Assembly (NCBI RefSeq): GCF_039521565.1
Contig: NZ_BAAACP010000009.1
Span: 1 to 64,000, forward strand
Length of the DNA stretch: 64,000 nucleotides
Reading direction: 5' to 3'
DNA from: Paraclostridium tenue
GTDB taxonomy: Bacteria > Bacillota > Clostridia > Peptostreptococcales > Peptostreptococcaceae
A program made the position numbers and the translations under genes. Each line of letters opens with the position of its first letter. Within the stretch, counting starts at the first letter, position 1. This document shows, piece after piece, positions 8,457-17,018 of this stretch. The notes under the pieces were generated by a model. The model saw nothing but the letters and a program-made list of their open reading frames with translations. It was not told the DNA's origin and did no database searches.

Positions 8457-8948
8457 TTATCTTGGTTTTATTATTTTTCTAATACTTTGTTCATAGTAAT
8501 CTATAAATAAAGTATAAACATAATCATATATCAAAAATGCAAATTGAAATACTAATATAGTAAATATATTCACAGGAATATATATTATACCTTTAAGCAT
8601 AAAGTACAAACTTAATATAATTAAATTAGCATAAACTAATTTAAGTAATATATCTATATAAAAAGGTCTGTCTTTTTCAACAAAATACTTAATCAATCCG
8701 TAAATTCCAAATGTAAAAACATAGATTAGCCATTGAGCTTTATTAGAAAGTACTAAAAAGCTTAACACAAATGATGATATATAAAATAATATTCCTAGCT
8801 TTAATCCATATTCCATTATTACTATTGATATCAAAAATGAAGCTAACCCCATAAAAAATATAGTATTTATAGGTATTATATTAGATAATAACAATAAAAT
8901 AATATTTAAAGCTAATAATATCCCTGTGTATGCTATTTTCTTACTCAT
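8457..8948 (-). CDS. Small multi-pass membrane protein (unknown; ECF S-component-like size)
   Basis: A 163-residue, very hydrophobic protein with five or six predicted membrane segments and a basic C-terminus (QSIRKIIKPR). Size and N-terminal pattern (KKIAYTGILLALNIILLLL) recall substrate-binding S components of ECF transporters, but I see no diagnostic binding motif. ATG 8948 follows AGGGTGAT. It starts 12 bases after the poly-cysteine gene and is the third gene of the operon 10236-8457. Confidence 0.6.
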   Translation of the reverse strand: MSKKIAYTGILLALNIILLLLSNIIPINTIFFMGLASFLISIVIMEYGLKLGILFYISSFVLSFLVLSNKAQWLIYVFTFGIYGLIKYFVEKDRPFYIDILLKLVYANLIILSLYFMLKGIIYIPVNIFTILVFQFAFLIYDYVYTLFIDYYEQSIRKIIKPR

Positions 8949-8960
8949 ATTTAATCACCC

Positions 8961-9407
8961 TTAACAACAAGTTATGAAATCTCCTCCAAAACATTCACAA
9001 ACTGTGTCTAAACACCATAATTGAGTGCAAACTTCACAGAAATCATCTCCGCAGCAACAACAACAATCATCACAACAACAGCAACAACATCCACCTAAAT
9101 CACTATGTCTTCTTCTGTTATATTGTCTCGCTCTTCTATCATAATCATCATAATAACGATTATATTTTGTTAAAGCATCTTCATATTCTTTATTTTCTGG
9201 ACTTAAAGATACTACTTTTTTTAAATATTCTTCACCTTGCTCATAATATCCTAAATTCAATGATGCAATTCCCATTAAATAAAACCATTTAGCACTACTT
9301 TTATCAGATATAGAAGATAATAAATCATAGGCTTTATTAAATTCTTTATTATCAATAAAATTTTTAGCTAAATTAAACTTTTCATTATAAGTAGGATTAC
9401 TGTACAT
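8961..9407 (-). CDS. TPR-like protein with a poly-cysteine C-terminal tail
   Basis: A 148-residue protein. Residues 1-85 resemble two tetratricopeptide repeats (FNKAYDLLSSI..., YYEQGEEYLKKVVSL). A Tyr/Arg-rich hinge follows (about 82-100), then a tail in which 18 of the last 42 residues are cysteine: runs at 107-112 and 115-119, then C124, C127, C132, C137, C139 and the final Cys147-Cys148. ATG 9407 is chosen because AAAGGG lies ten bases upstream; the in-frame GTG at 9416 is too close to that site. It overlaps the end of the DUF5685 gene by 11 bases, so the two are translationally coupled. The tail could bind metal or be a modification substrate. No function is known to me. Confidence 0.75.
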   Translation of the reverse strand: MYSNPTYNEKFNLAKNFIDNKEFNKAYDLLSSISDKSSAKWFYLMGIASLNLGYYEQGEEYLKKVVSLSPENKEYEDALTKYNRYYDDYDRRARQYNRRRHSDLGGCCCCCCDDCCCCCGDDFCEVCTQLWCLDTVCECFGGDFITCC

Positions 9408-10236
9408 TAACTTCACACCCTTTATTTAATATATTTTTATATCTAAGATAAACTCCTGAGTAAATTATATTTTCTATTATATTTATATTAAACTTTATAT
9501 GTAAATTATCTATAGACTGTGCTAAATGCCCTAAGCTTATAGATATAAGTTTATCTACTCTTTTTCTTAATTCTTCTTTTTTGTTAGCATATTCAATAAA
9601 AGGATTGTATCTTCCTTTTTTAATATCCTTATCTAAATCTTCATATGCATCTAATATATATATATACTTTCCTATATTAAACCCTATAATTCTCAAATCA
9701 TGTTCATACTTATCATTTTTATAAGCAAAAATTTCGCCCATAAGATTTCCAAAAGTATTTGAAACTGCATCTATATCCGTACTATTACTTTCTTCTAAAT
9801 TTTGTAATAGTAATAATTGATTTTTTATATAATCAGCCTTTTCAGGATATTTTTCATAGGCTTTTTTTAACTTTCCTTTATATAGATAGTAAGCTAAAAT
9901 ATCTTTTATTCCTTTATCATCATGTAAATTATCTTCTAACTTATAATATGTTAAAAGAACATTCATACTAGCTGCATATTCAGTTATTTCATTTACAATT
10001 CTTGCCTTCTTTTTTATTGGATTTGCTATACATACTTCCTGAGTTATAGTAGATTTTGGTCTATAAACAGAAGTTAAAAGAAGTATTAAAAATGTTATAT
10101 CATAATTTAATGATAACCTTGAAATCTCTCCATGGTTTTGTTTTAGATATTTGCATAAACCACAATAATAACCTTTATAGACATCAAATTCTCTAAAGGT
10201 TAAGTCCATCTTATTTATTCTAACATATCCAAACAT
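9397..10236 (-). CDS. DUF5685-family protein (possible isoprenoid-synthase-like fold)
   Basis: A 279-residue, all-helical protein beginning MFGYVRINK and carrying C25GLC28, features I associate with family DUF5685. Two acidic patches stand out: ED-x3-DD at 101-107 and DAYEDLDKDIKKGRYNPF at 196-213. The second resembles the D-x3-D...GRxYxP signature of squalene/phytoene synthases, so a trans-prenyl-synthase-like fold is possible; this is my inference. It is the first gene of a coupled operon with the poly-cysteine TPR protein and a small membrane protein. Confidence 0.7.
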   Translation of the reverse strand: MFGYVRINKMDLTFREFDVYKGYYCGLCKYLKQNHGEISRLSLNYDITFLILLLTSVYRPKSTITQEVCIANPIKKKARIVNEITEYAASMNVLLTYYKLEDNLHDDKGIKDILAYYLYKGKLKKAYEKYPEKADYIKNQLLLLQNLEESNSTDIDAVSNTFGNLMGEIFAYKNDKYEHDLRIIGFNIGKYIYILDAYEDLDKDIKKGRYNPFIEYANKKEELRKRVDKLISISLGHLAQSIDNLHIKFNINIIENIIYSGVYLRYKNILNKGCEVNVQ

Positions 10237-10436
10237 AGTTATCCTTTCTTGTATAAATGCAATTATATTTATAATATATAAACTATTATTTATTATAAAT
10301 ATATTATCTTTTTCTTTATATAATATACATTTTTTATCATTATATCAATTGTTATATAATAGTATTCAAATTAATTTAATATATATTAATTCTCTGTATC
10401 TATTATAACTCTATATCAAAATCTAACTTTCTATTA

Positions 10437-10480
10437 ATAAAAAAAAGCTATAGAAATCAAACTATTAATTCCTATAGCTT
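10437..10480 (-). terminator. Intrinsic terminator of the TIGR00300 gene
   Basis: On the minus strand, AGCTATAG pairs with CTATAGCT and is followed by a run of eight or more T. It lies about 20 bases after the stop of the gene at 10499. Confidence 0.85.
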
Positions 10481-10498
10481 CTATCTTAAATATATAAA

Positions 10499-11590
10499 CT
10501 AATCTACTAAATTTTCTTGTAATTTTCCTAAAAAATCTTGAACATTAGTAACCATAGTAGTAACTTCTAAACTACCTCTATCTCTTAACTTATTAACAGC
10601 AAATTCAGATATATCAATAGTATAGAAATTAACAGGTCTAACTTTACCATCAACGACTCTATAAGAAGGAGTCATATTACCAACAGCTATTGAATGAAGT
10701 TGAGTCGCTAAACAAACTACAGTTGTAGCTTTTCTGACATGACTTCTCATAGCATCTTGAGCTTCATATACATTTCCATATACTATTGGAAGTGGACCAT
10801 CATCTCTTATAGATCCCCCTAAAACTATTGGCACATTATTTTTTATACAAGCATGTATTATACCATCTTTTATATTTTCATTTTCTATTAACTTTTCTAT
10901 TGATCCAGCTCTTCTAGCTTTGTTTAATAGATCTAAGTGATGATAATGTCCGTCTTTTATTGACTCTTGAGTATAAACATGTTGACCTAATGCAGTACCA
11001 AATATACCTGCTTCTAAGTCATGAGTTGCTACTGCATTTCCACCTAAAAATGCATCAACATAACCATTGTTTATTAAAGACGCCATAGCATCTCTTGCTC
11101 CTTTTGAAAATACAGCTGCTGGACCTAATACCCAAACTATATATCCATTTTCTTTTTCATATCTTAATAAATCATACATATTTTCATAGTCTTTAGTATA
11201 TGAAGTCTCTCTTGATCTACCTGATCTAAAAGCAAAAACATCTCCCTTTGCTTCCTCTTCACTTTGGAATCCATTTGGATATAAGTATATTCCATCTACT
11301 GCATCCTCAGTTCTTCCTACAATTACTTTATCTCCTACTTTAAGTCTTCTAAATTCTACAACTTCGATTTTATTATCAGTTGTTATTATCGGTACACAGT
11401 CCATTCTACTTTCTTCAGCTAGTACCCACTTCCCATTTACTTTAAAATATTCTGGGTAAATTGACATTGCATGGTAATTGTCTGGTGCTACACCATCTTT
11501 TTCAACTACTCCATAATTTGCATCTGGAGCATTAATAAATCTTTCTTGTGTAAAATCTGGTTCTCTGTACTCTCTTAATTTAAAAGTCAT
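10499..11590 (-). CDS. TIGR00300 / LOR-SDH domain protein, putative ornithine cyclodeaminase (archaeal type)
   Basis: A 363-residue protein matching the LOR/SDH conserved region (TIGR00300 type). It has an N-terminal beta-rich domain with GDKVIVGRTEDA (about 85-97), and a C-terminal Rossmann-like part with VLGPAAVFSKGARDAM, FLGGNAVATHDLE and CLATQLHSIAVGNM. The family includes archaeal ornithine cyclodeaminases and the C-terminal part of cyanobacterial arginine dihydrolase (ArgZ). The N-terminal amidinotransferase-like domain of ArgZ is absent here. Predicted activity is ornithine to proline plus ammonia, using NAD; the substrate is not proven from sequence. Good GGAGG upstream; monocistronic. 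Confidence 0.7.
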   Translation of the reverse strand: MTFKLREYREPDFTQERFINAPDANYGVVEKDGVAPDNYHAMSIYPEYFKVNGKWVLAEESRMDCVPIITTDNKIEVVEFRRLKVGDKVIVGRTEDAVDGIYLYPNGFQSEEEAKGDVFAFRSGRSRETSYTKDYENMYDLLRYEKENGYIVWVLGPAAVFSKGARDAMASLINNGYVDAFLGGNAVATHDLEAGIFGTALGQHVYTQESIKDGHYHHLDLLNKARRAGSIEKLIENENIKDGIIHACIKNNVPIVLGGSIRDDGPLPIVYGNVYEAQDAMRSHVRKATTVVCLATQLHSIAVGNMTPSYRVVDGKVRPVNFYTIDISEFAVNKLRDRGSLEVTTMVTNVQDFLGKLQENLVD

Positions 11591-11673
11591 CTCTAAAGTC
11601 CTCCATAATAAAATAATATATTCTTAATTTAACCCATTTAAAATAATTATATCATTAATCTGTTATGATGCGT

Positions 11674-12027
11674 CTATTTCAAAGAAAACGTTAAATTTTC
11701 TTCATCATATTCCCCTTGATTAGATAATTCTAATTCTTCTAATATCACACTAATAACATCCTTATTTAAAAATAAATTTCCATTTAAATTAATTAATTTT
11801 AAATTTTTATCTTTATATTTATCCTTAATATAATCTGTAAGGTTATCTTCAACAATTATATTAAAATTTTTGTCCAGATATACTTTAAAAAGCCAAGTCA
11901 TAGCCTTATTATCTAAACTACTCACTATATAATCTAATACTACATATGTATCTTCGTTTTCTTTTATTAGCATAAATTCAGGTGCATTTTCTATTAAATT
12001 GTTTATTAAAGTATCAAACTTACTCAT
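11674..12027 (-). CDS. Hypothetical protein, 117 residues
   Basis: Small acidic cytoplasmic protein without recognisable motifs. Secondary structure appears to be alternating strands and helices. ATG 12027 follows GGAGGAC. It lies between two single-gene units and has no clear partner. Confidence 0.6.
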   Translation of the reverse strand: MSKFDTLINNLIENAPEFMLIKENEDTYVVLDYIVSSLDNKAMTWLFKVYLDKNFNIIVEDNLTDYIKDKYKDKNLKLINLNGNLFLNKDVISVILEELELSNQGEYDEENLTFSLK

Positions 12028-12098
12028 ATCTAAGTCCTCCTATATTGTAATATACATCATTTTATCAAATGTTAATAACCAATGCACAATTTTTCATA

Positions 12099-12560
12099 CT
12101 ATATTTTAATAAACTCAACACTTGAATTTATTATATCTTTATCGTTTATTTTCAATTTTGCCATTGTAGTTGGTAATTTAAATCTTTTAGGTCCTACTGA
12201 CCCTGGATTAATATATAGTATTCCATCTTTTTTGTAAGTTTCATTTTTATGTGAGTGGCCATATGTAACTATATTTACTCCCAGTTTTTTTAAACTATCT
12301 TTAATAGTTTTTATATCATGAACTATAAGTATTTTTGCACACCCTATATCGACTATACTACTTTCTTTAACATCATTAAACTCATCTTTTTTATCACAGT
12401 TACCTTTTATATATTCTACTTTAGATATATCTTTTAAATCTTTTATTACTTCTATATTACCTATATCTCCTGCATGAATTATCAAATCACAATCTTTTAA
12501 ATTATCTTTTACTTCTTTTCTTAACAATCCATGAGTATCAGAAATTATTCCTACTATCAT
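12099..12560 (-). CDS. YfcE/MJ0936-family metallophosphoesterase
   Basis: A 153-residue calcineurin-like phosphoesterase with all metal-binding blocks: ISDTHG (Asp8, His10), HAGDIGN, GNCD and YGHSHK, then NPGSVG. It probably hydrolyses phosphodiesters with Mn2+ or Ni2+; the substrate is unknown. ATG 12560 is chosen since AGGATGG lies just upstream; an in-frame ATG at 12572 overlaps that site. It follows the BI-1 gene in the same direction but is separated from it by a terminator. Confidence 0.85.
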   Translation of the reverse strand: MIVGIISDTHGLLRKEVKDNLKDCDLIIHAGDIGNIEVIKDLKDISKVEYIKGNCDKKDEFNDVKESSIVDIGCAKILIVHDIKTIKDSLKKLGVNIVTYGHSHKNETYKKDGILYINPGSVGPKRFKLPTTMAKLKINDKDIINSSVEFIKI

Positions 12561-12580
12561 AAATTTCACCATCCTATAAA

Positions 12581-12611
12581 TATACCCCTTACCAAAATGG
12601 TAAGGGGTATA
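12581..12611. terminator. Strong stem-loop after the BI-1 gene
   Basis: A perfect 14-bp stem, TATACCCCTTACCA with its complement, and an AAA loop. The following U-tract is short and mixed (TTTATAGG), so some read-through into the phosphoesterase gene is possible. Confidence 0.75.
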
Positions 12612-12613
12612 TT

Positions 12614-13279
12614 TTAATCTCTAAAATTATATACTAAATTTAATAAATCTAAAAATATATTTATAAAGTCTAAGTATAAGTTAAGCACATGCATTGATAA
12701 ATCTTTACTATCATTTATATCTCCACTAACTATTTCATATTTTATCAAGCTTACATCATATAGTATATATCCACAGAATATTACTACACTAAATACTGAA
12801 ACTAATATATTAAATGTTTTAAATTGAACAAATATAGACACTATACTTAATAATATTAAAGCTACTAACCCAATTAGTAATATGTTTCCTAGTCTTAAAT
12901 ATTTATCGCTAGTTTCTTTTTTAGCTACCATAGATAAAACAAAAAATATTAAAGCTGTAACTAATAAAATTATTATTACTGTCTGGCTACCTAGACCACT
13001 TATATACATTTGAAGTATTGGATATAGTAATATTCCATCTATAAAAGTAAATAAATATACCCAGTTCATACTAAATCTATCTGGTATAATTCCCTTTCTT
13101 GATAATAAACATAAAATTAATAATCCTAATACTACAAATATAAATATAAAATTAGCTACCATAACTATACTCTCTGGAATAAATGCATTTCCAAATGCAT
13201 ATCCTATGAAACAAAACAATATTGATATAGCTAAGTATTTAAATACTTCAGCCATTGGATTAAATTCCGTTTTATTCAT
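12614..13279 (-). CDS. Bax inhibitor-1 (BI-1/YccA/YbhL) family membrane protein
   Basis: A 221-residue protein with seven predicted membrane helices and the family's C-terminal signature LNLYLDFINIFLDLLNL, preceded by ILYDVSLI. BI-1 proteins of bacteria can act as pH-sensitive calcium leak channels or interact with membrane proteases; the role in this organism is not defined. ATG 13279 follows AAGGGAAGTG. It ends at its own strong hairpin. Confidence 0.85.
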   Translation of the reverse strand: MNKTEFNPMAEVFKYLAISILFCFIGYAFGNAFIPESIVMVANFIFIFVVLGLLILCLLSRKGIIPDRFSMNWVYLFTFIDGILLYPILQMYISGLGSQTVIIILLVTALIFFVLSMVAKKETSDKYLRLGNILLIGLVALILLSIVSIFVQFKTFNILVSVFSVVIFCGYILYDVSLIKYEIVSGDINDSKDLSMHVLNLYLDFINIFLDLLNLVYNFRD

Positions 13280-13363
13280 TTAATTCACTTCCCTTATAGT
13301 TTGTAAAATAATTATAACTTTTTTATACCCAAATAAAGTTAAATTATAGTTACAAATTTAAGG

Positions 13364-14317
13364 CTATTTCAGTAAATTCAAATAACTTTCATATCCTTCT
13401 TCTTTCATTTTATTCTTAGGTATAAATCTAAGAGCTGCTGAGTTTATACAATATCTAAGTCCACCATCTTCTTTTGGACCATCATCAAATACATGACCTA
13501 AATGTGAATTTGCCTTAGTACTTCTAACCTCTGTTCTATACATTCCATGAGAGAAATCACTTTTTTCTCTTAAAACATTTTTACTTACAGGTTTTGTAAA
13601 GCTTGGCCATCCACATCCTGAATCAAATTTATCTTTAGATGTAAATAATACTTCTCCACTTACTACATCTACATATATACCTTCTTCTTTATTATCCCAA
13701 TATTCATTGTTAAAAGCTGGCTCTGTTTTATCATTTTGAGTAACCTCAAATTGTATAGGACTTAATTTATTTTTAAGATTTTCTCTATCTTTATTATTTT
13801 TATCCCAGTGAGTTTTTATAAAATCATATCTTCCAGATCCTTTATAATACATTTCATAATGTATAGGTTCTTTTTTATAATAATCTTGATGATATTCTTC
13901 AGCTATATAAAAAGTTTGTGCAGGTAATATTTTAGTAACTATTGGATTTTTAAATAAGTTACTTCCCTCTAATTCTTTTTTAGATTTCAATGCTAATTCT
14001 TTTTGTAAATCATCATGATAGAAAATAGCAGTTTTATATCTATTTCCTCTATCATTAAATTGTCCTCCTGTATCAGTTGGGTCTATTTGTTTCCAAAATA
14101 TATTTAGTAAGTCTTCATAATTTACAAGTTCATCATCATAAGTCAATTGTATAGCTTCTAAATGTCCTGTTATTTCTTGACAAACTTTTTCGTAGTTAGG
14201 GTTTTCGTCTTCTCCACCAGTATATCCGGCTACTATCTTTTCAATTCCTTCGTAATTACTAAATGGTTTGAACATACACCAAAAGCATCCTCCAGCAAAA
14301 GTTGCTAACTTTTTCAT
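13364..14317 (-). CDS. msrAB: Peptide methionine sulfoxide reductase, MsrA-MsrB fusion
   Basis: A 317-residue two-domain repair enzyme. The MsrA part (1-165) has GCFWC with nucleophile Cys11; the MsrB part (about 180-317) has GCGWPSF and RYCINSAALRF with nucleophile Cys290. Together they reduce S- and R-methionine sulfoxide. The CxxC zinc pairs of many MsrB enzymes are not present. There is no signal peptide, so the protein is cytoplasmic. ATG 14317 follows GGAGGG. The MarR-type gene is divergent across a 270-base gap and could regulate it; no operator was proved. Confidence 0.93.
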   Translation of the reverse strand: MKKLATFAGGCFWCMFKPFSNYEGIEKIVAGYTGGEDENPNYEKVCQEITGHLEAIQLTYDDELVNYEDLLNIFWKQIDPTDTGGQFNDRGNRYKTAIFYHDDLQKELALKSKKELEGSNLFKNPIVTKILPAQTFYIAEEYHQDYYKKEPIHYEMYYKGSGRYDFIKTHWDKNNKDRENLKNKLSPIQFEVTQNDKTEPAFNNEYWDNKEEGIYVDVVSGEVLFTSKDKFDSGCGWPSFTKPVSKNVLREKSDFSHGMYRTEVRSTKANSHLGHVFDDGPKEDGGLRYCINSAALRFIPKNKMKEEGYESYLNLLK

Positions 14318-14520
14318 AAAATACCCTCCTCACTTTTACATTTTTATTATTTTCCTTTTTATTTATAATTCTATTTATTCCCTTTTGCTTTAAATACTAA
14401 CCTTGTGAAAATCATATTTTTATAATTATCAATTATCTTCTTATAAACAATAACTAAAAATTTCAAACTACTATTTATAGTATTTTCATACAGGTAATTC
14501 CCTGATTATAAATATATAGT

Positions 14521-14549
14521 TTGTATATCTCATAATGTGGTATTATAAT
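14521..14549 (+). promoter_or_regulatory. Promoter of the MarR-type gene
   Basis: TTGTAT at 14521-14526 and TATAAT at 14544-14549 are spaced by 17 bases, 38 bases before the TTG start. Confidence 0.6.
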
Positions 14550-14587
14550 ATATGAATTTATTTAACCCTGTTTATGGAGGTGTTATT

Positions 14588-15037
14588 TTGAACGATAAAT
14601 ACATTGTATATTTTATTAGCCGAACAAAAGCTAATATGATTAGATTTATAGATAATAAATTAAAAAAGAATAACTTAAATGATTTAATTCCAACTCACGG
14701 TAATATTCTCACAGCACTTTATGAAAGTGATGGTAGATTAACTATGAAAGAAATTGCCAAGAAAATTGGTAAAGATAAATCTACTGTTACAGCTTTAGTT
14801 AATAAGCTAATTAGCTTAGGTTATATAAAAAAAGAGAAATGTGACATAGATAGAAGAGTAACTTATATAAGCTTAACAAATAAAGCTTTTGATATAAAAG
14901 ATACGTTTGACTTTATTTCCTCACAAGTAAAAGAAACTGCTTATACAGGTTTAACTGAAGAGGAGAAAAAAGAATTTTTAAGATTACTTAGAAAAATAAG
15001 TACAAATTTTAAAAATGCAAATGATGAACTTAAATAA
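14588..15037 (+). CDS. MarR-family transcriptional regulator
   Basis: A 149-residue winged-helix regulator. The helix-turn-helix reads LTMKEIAKKIGKDKSTVTAL, followed by the wing KCDIDRRVTYISLT with the conserved D-x-R-x-x. TTG 14588 is chosen as start, seven bases after GGAGG at 14577-14581; an in-frame ATG at 14552 would overlap the promoter and lacks a ribosome site. It contains one cysteine, in the wing. It is a single gene divergent from msrAB; an oxidant- or ligand-responsive role is only inferred from that position. Confidence 0.85.
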   Translation: MNDKYIVYFISRTKANMIRFIDNKLKKNNLNDLIPTHGNILTALYESDGRLTMKEIAKKIGKDKSTVTALVNKLISLGYIKKEKCDIDRRVTYISLTNKAFDIKDTFDFISSQVKETAYTGLTEEEKKEFLRLLRKISTNFKNANDELK

Positions 15038-15175
15038 TTTTATATTTTTATTAATTAGATTAATAATTGTAAATTATTAGATTTACTTATATAACATATA
15101 GTTTTAGCTATTGATTAAAACGTAAATTCCAATAAAAACAATTATTAATCTTTTTCAATTTTATTTAATAAATTT

Positions 15176-16039
15176 TTAATTTTTTTTAATATAGTTCTTT
15201 AATGCTCCTATCATTCCACTATCATTTTGATTTTTTGCAAATTTTATGCTTGTGTTTTCTAAAATTTCATTTACTACCTTTTCTTTTAAGTGTTTATATA
15301 ACCTTTCTTTTATATATTCCTCTTGTTCCATTATCCCTCCACCTAAAATTACAACTTCAGGATTTATTATGTATATAATATTAGCTATTCCTATAGCTAA
15401 GTTTTCTAGCATATTATCAATTTCCTCAATACAAATATCATCTCCACATTTTGCTAACTCAAATATTTCTTCCCCAGAAATTTTTCTATTTTTTAATTTT
15501 GACACTCTATTTACTAAAGAACTTGTAGTCGCAATTTTACTAAACCTAGAGTCTTTTATATGCATATATCCTAATTCCCCAGCACTATTGGTAAATCCAT
15601 TTAAAATCTTATTGTCAACTATTATACATCCTCCTATACCTGTGCCTACTGTTATGCATACACTTGATGAAGTATTTTTTGCTTCGCCTATAAAACTTTC
15701 AGCAATACCTACACAGTTTACATCATTTTCTACTTCACAATTTATATTAAACTCTTTTTCTAATTCTTCTTTAAGATTTAAGCCTGAATAATTAGGTATT
15801 AATGTAGCAGATATTATCTTCCCCTTTTTACTGTCAACTATACCAGCACTTGATATACAAATTCCCTTTACATCATAATCTTTTTTACAACTTCTGATTA
15901 TATTTTTTATATTATCTAATATATGTTGATTTTCTTTTATTGTTGGATTCTTACCTTTTGATAAAAATTTGCCTTCTTGAGTTAACACTCCATACTTTAT
16001 ATATGTTCCACCTATATCTAAACAAATGTATTTACTCAT
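15176..16039 (-). CDS. ROK-family sugar kinase or regulator-like kinase
   Basis: A 287-residue ROK protein. The ATP phosphate-binding motif is LDIGGTYIKYGVL, the middle region has TVGTGIGGCIIVD and AGELGYMH, and the adenosine motif is VVILGGGIM. There is no DNA-binding domain, so it is a kinase rather than a NagC/XylR repressor. The usual ROK zinc motif CxCGxxGCxE after GELGY is missing. The sugar is unknown. It stands alone with GGGGGAG before its ATG; a second zinc-less ROK gene lies at 22397-23323. Confidence 0.82.
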   Translation of the reverse strand: MSKYICLDIGGTYIKYGVLTQEGKFLSKGKNPTIKENQHILDNIKNIIRSCKKDYDVKGICISSAGIVDSKKGKIISATLIPNYSGLNLKEELEKEFNINCEVENDVNCVGIAESFIGEAKNTSSSVCITVGTGIGGCIIVDNKILNGFTNSAGELGYMHIKDSRFSKIATTSSLVNRVSKLKNRKISGEEIFELAKCGDDICIEEIDNMLENLAIGIANIIYIINPEVVILGGGIMEQEEYIKERLYKHLKEKVVNEILENTSIKFAKNQNDSGMIGALKNYIKKN

Positions 16040-16461
16040 ATACTCCCCCTTAACATATTATTAATTTTAACTATCAGTTTATTTTAATAAACTTACTTAT
16101 TTTACAAATAAATATATTTATAATTTTATTCTATACATTAAAACTTATTTCCTTTTTATTAAATTTCCAAAACTTATTTTTACTATCAATTTAAAAATTC
16201 AGAAATTTTATAATATATTTTCTTTATATAGTAAATAGAAAATGAAATAAATATTTATATATTGTTAGTTTTTTTACTATTTACAAATTTATACATTAGG
16301 AATATAATTAAAGTGTTCAGTACATCTTTAATGTTTGAACATTGTGTGATAGATTACATATCATACTCCTGACTTTGTTTTATTTTATTTGTTTTGTTGA
16401 GATATCTTACATTTAATAGTAAATATGTAAGAAATAAATGTTCAGCTTTGAACTATAGTGT
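16040..16461. other. Intergenic region without a convincing gene
   Basis: About 420 bases of A/T-rich DNA. It contains two pairs of TGTTCA/TGAAC half-sites (16314-16341 and 16440-16453) and a 13-codon plus-strand frame at 16331 without a ribosome binding site. I see no gene that can be supported. Confidence 0.5.
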
Positions 16462-16518
16462 AAAGATATAATAAAAGAAGGTATCTTAAATTAAGATACC
16501 TTCTTTTATTATATCTTT
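16462..16518. repeat. 57-bp perfect inverted repeat (28-1-28)
   Basis: Two 28-base arms are exactly complementary around a single A at 16490; the core is AGAAGGTATCTTAA with its complement. It lies 62 bases beyond the stop of the minus-strand gene at 16581 and could end that transcript, but a 28-bp perfect stem is far longer than a terminator needs. Confidence 0.8.
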
Positions 16519-16580
16519 ATCAACTTATCTATTACTATCCATTAAATAAAATATCTAAACTATAATCATAAAAACAACTA

Positions 16581-16844
16581 TTATAGCACTACCTGTGTAA
16601 TACTTCCCTTACTATCTTCAATAGTTATAATATCTAAATTTTTATAAGTTTTAGCTAACCATTTTATCTCCCTCATAATTAAATTAACTTCTTGGGAAGA
16701 TAGATTTCCTATAAAATATTGTTCTCTTTCTTTTGCATGATTTTTATCTGACAACCAATTTCTAACAAAAGTAAATGCAAATGTATTTGGTATGTTACTT
16801 ACATTCGTTCTTTTAGACTTTATAGATTTAGCAACAATTTTCAT
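16581..16844 (-). CDS. Hypothetical protein, 87 residues
   Basis: Small basic cytoplasmic protein of unknown family. It begins MKIVAKSIKSKRTN and contains FVRNWLSDKNHAKEREQYFIG. ATG 16844 follows GGAGGTAC, a good ribosome binding site, and a strong hairpin follows, so I think it is real. Its only neighbours are intergenic space and the hcp terminator. Confidence 0.6.
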   Translation of the reverse strand: MKIVAKSIKSKRTNVSNIPNTFAFTFVRNWLSDKNHAKEREQYFIGNLSSQEVNLIMREIKWLAKTYKNLDIITIEDSKGSITQVVL

Positions 16845-16971
16845 AAAGTACCTCCATATGTAGATTGATTCATACTAGATTATATTTATTACTACTTACT
16901 AATATACTTAATAATGAAAATTTACAAATGGAAAATCAATATTAACAAAGTACTTTAAAGTTTTTTATAAT

Positions 16972-17008
16972 AAAAAAGAGATATCTTTTGATTAGATATC
17001 TCTTTTTT
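16972..17008 (-). terminator. Terminator of hcp
   Basis: AAAAAAGAGATATCT and its exact complement surround a 7-base loop, with T6 on either strand. It sits ten bases after the hcp stop. Confidence 0.9.
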
Positions 17009-17018
17009 AAATCTTAAT

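Noticed and set aside
16331..16372. 13-codon plus-strand frame MFEHCVIDYISYS
   Set aside because: No ribosome binding site or terminator of its own; probably chance.
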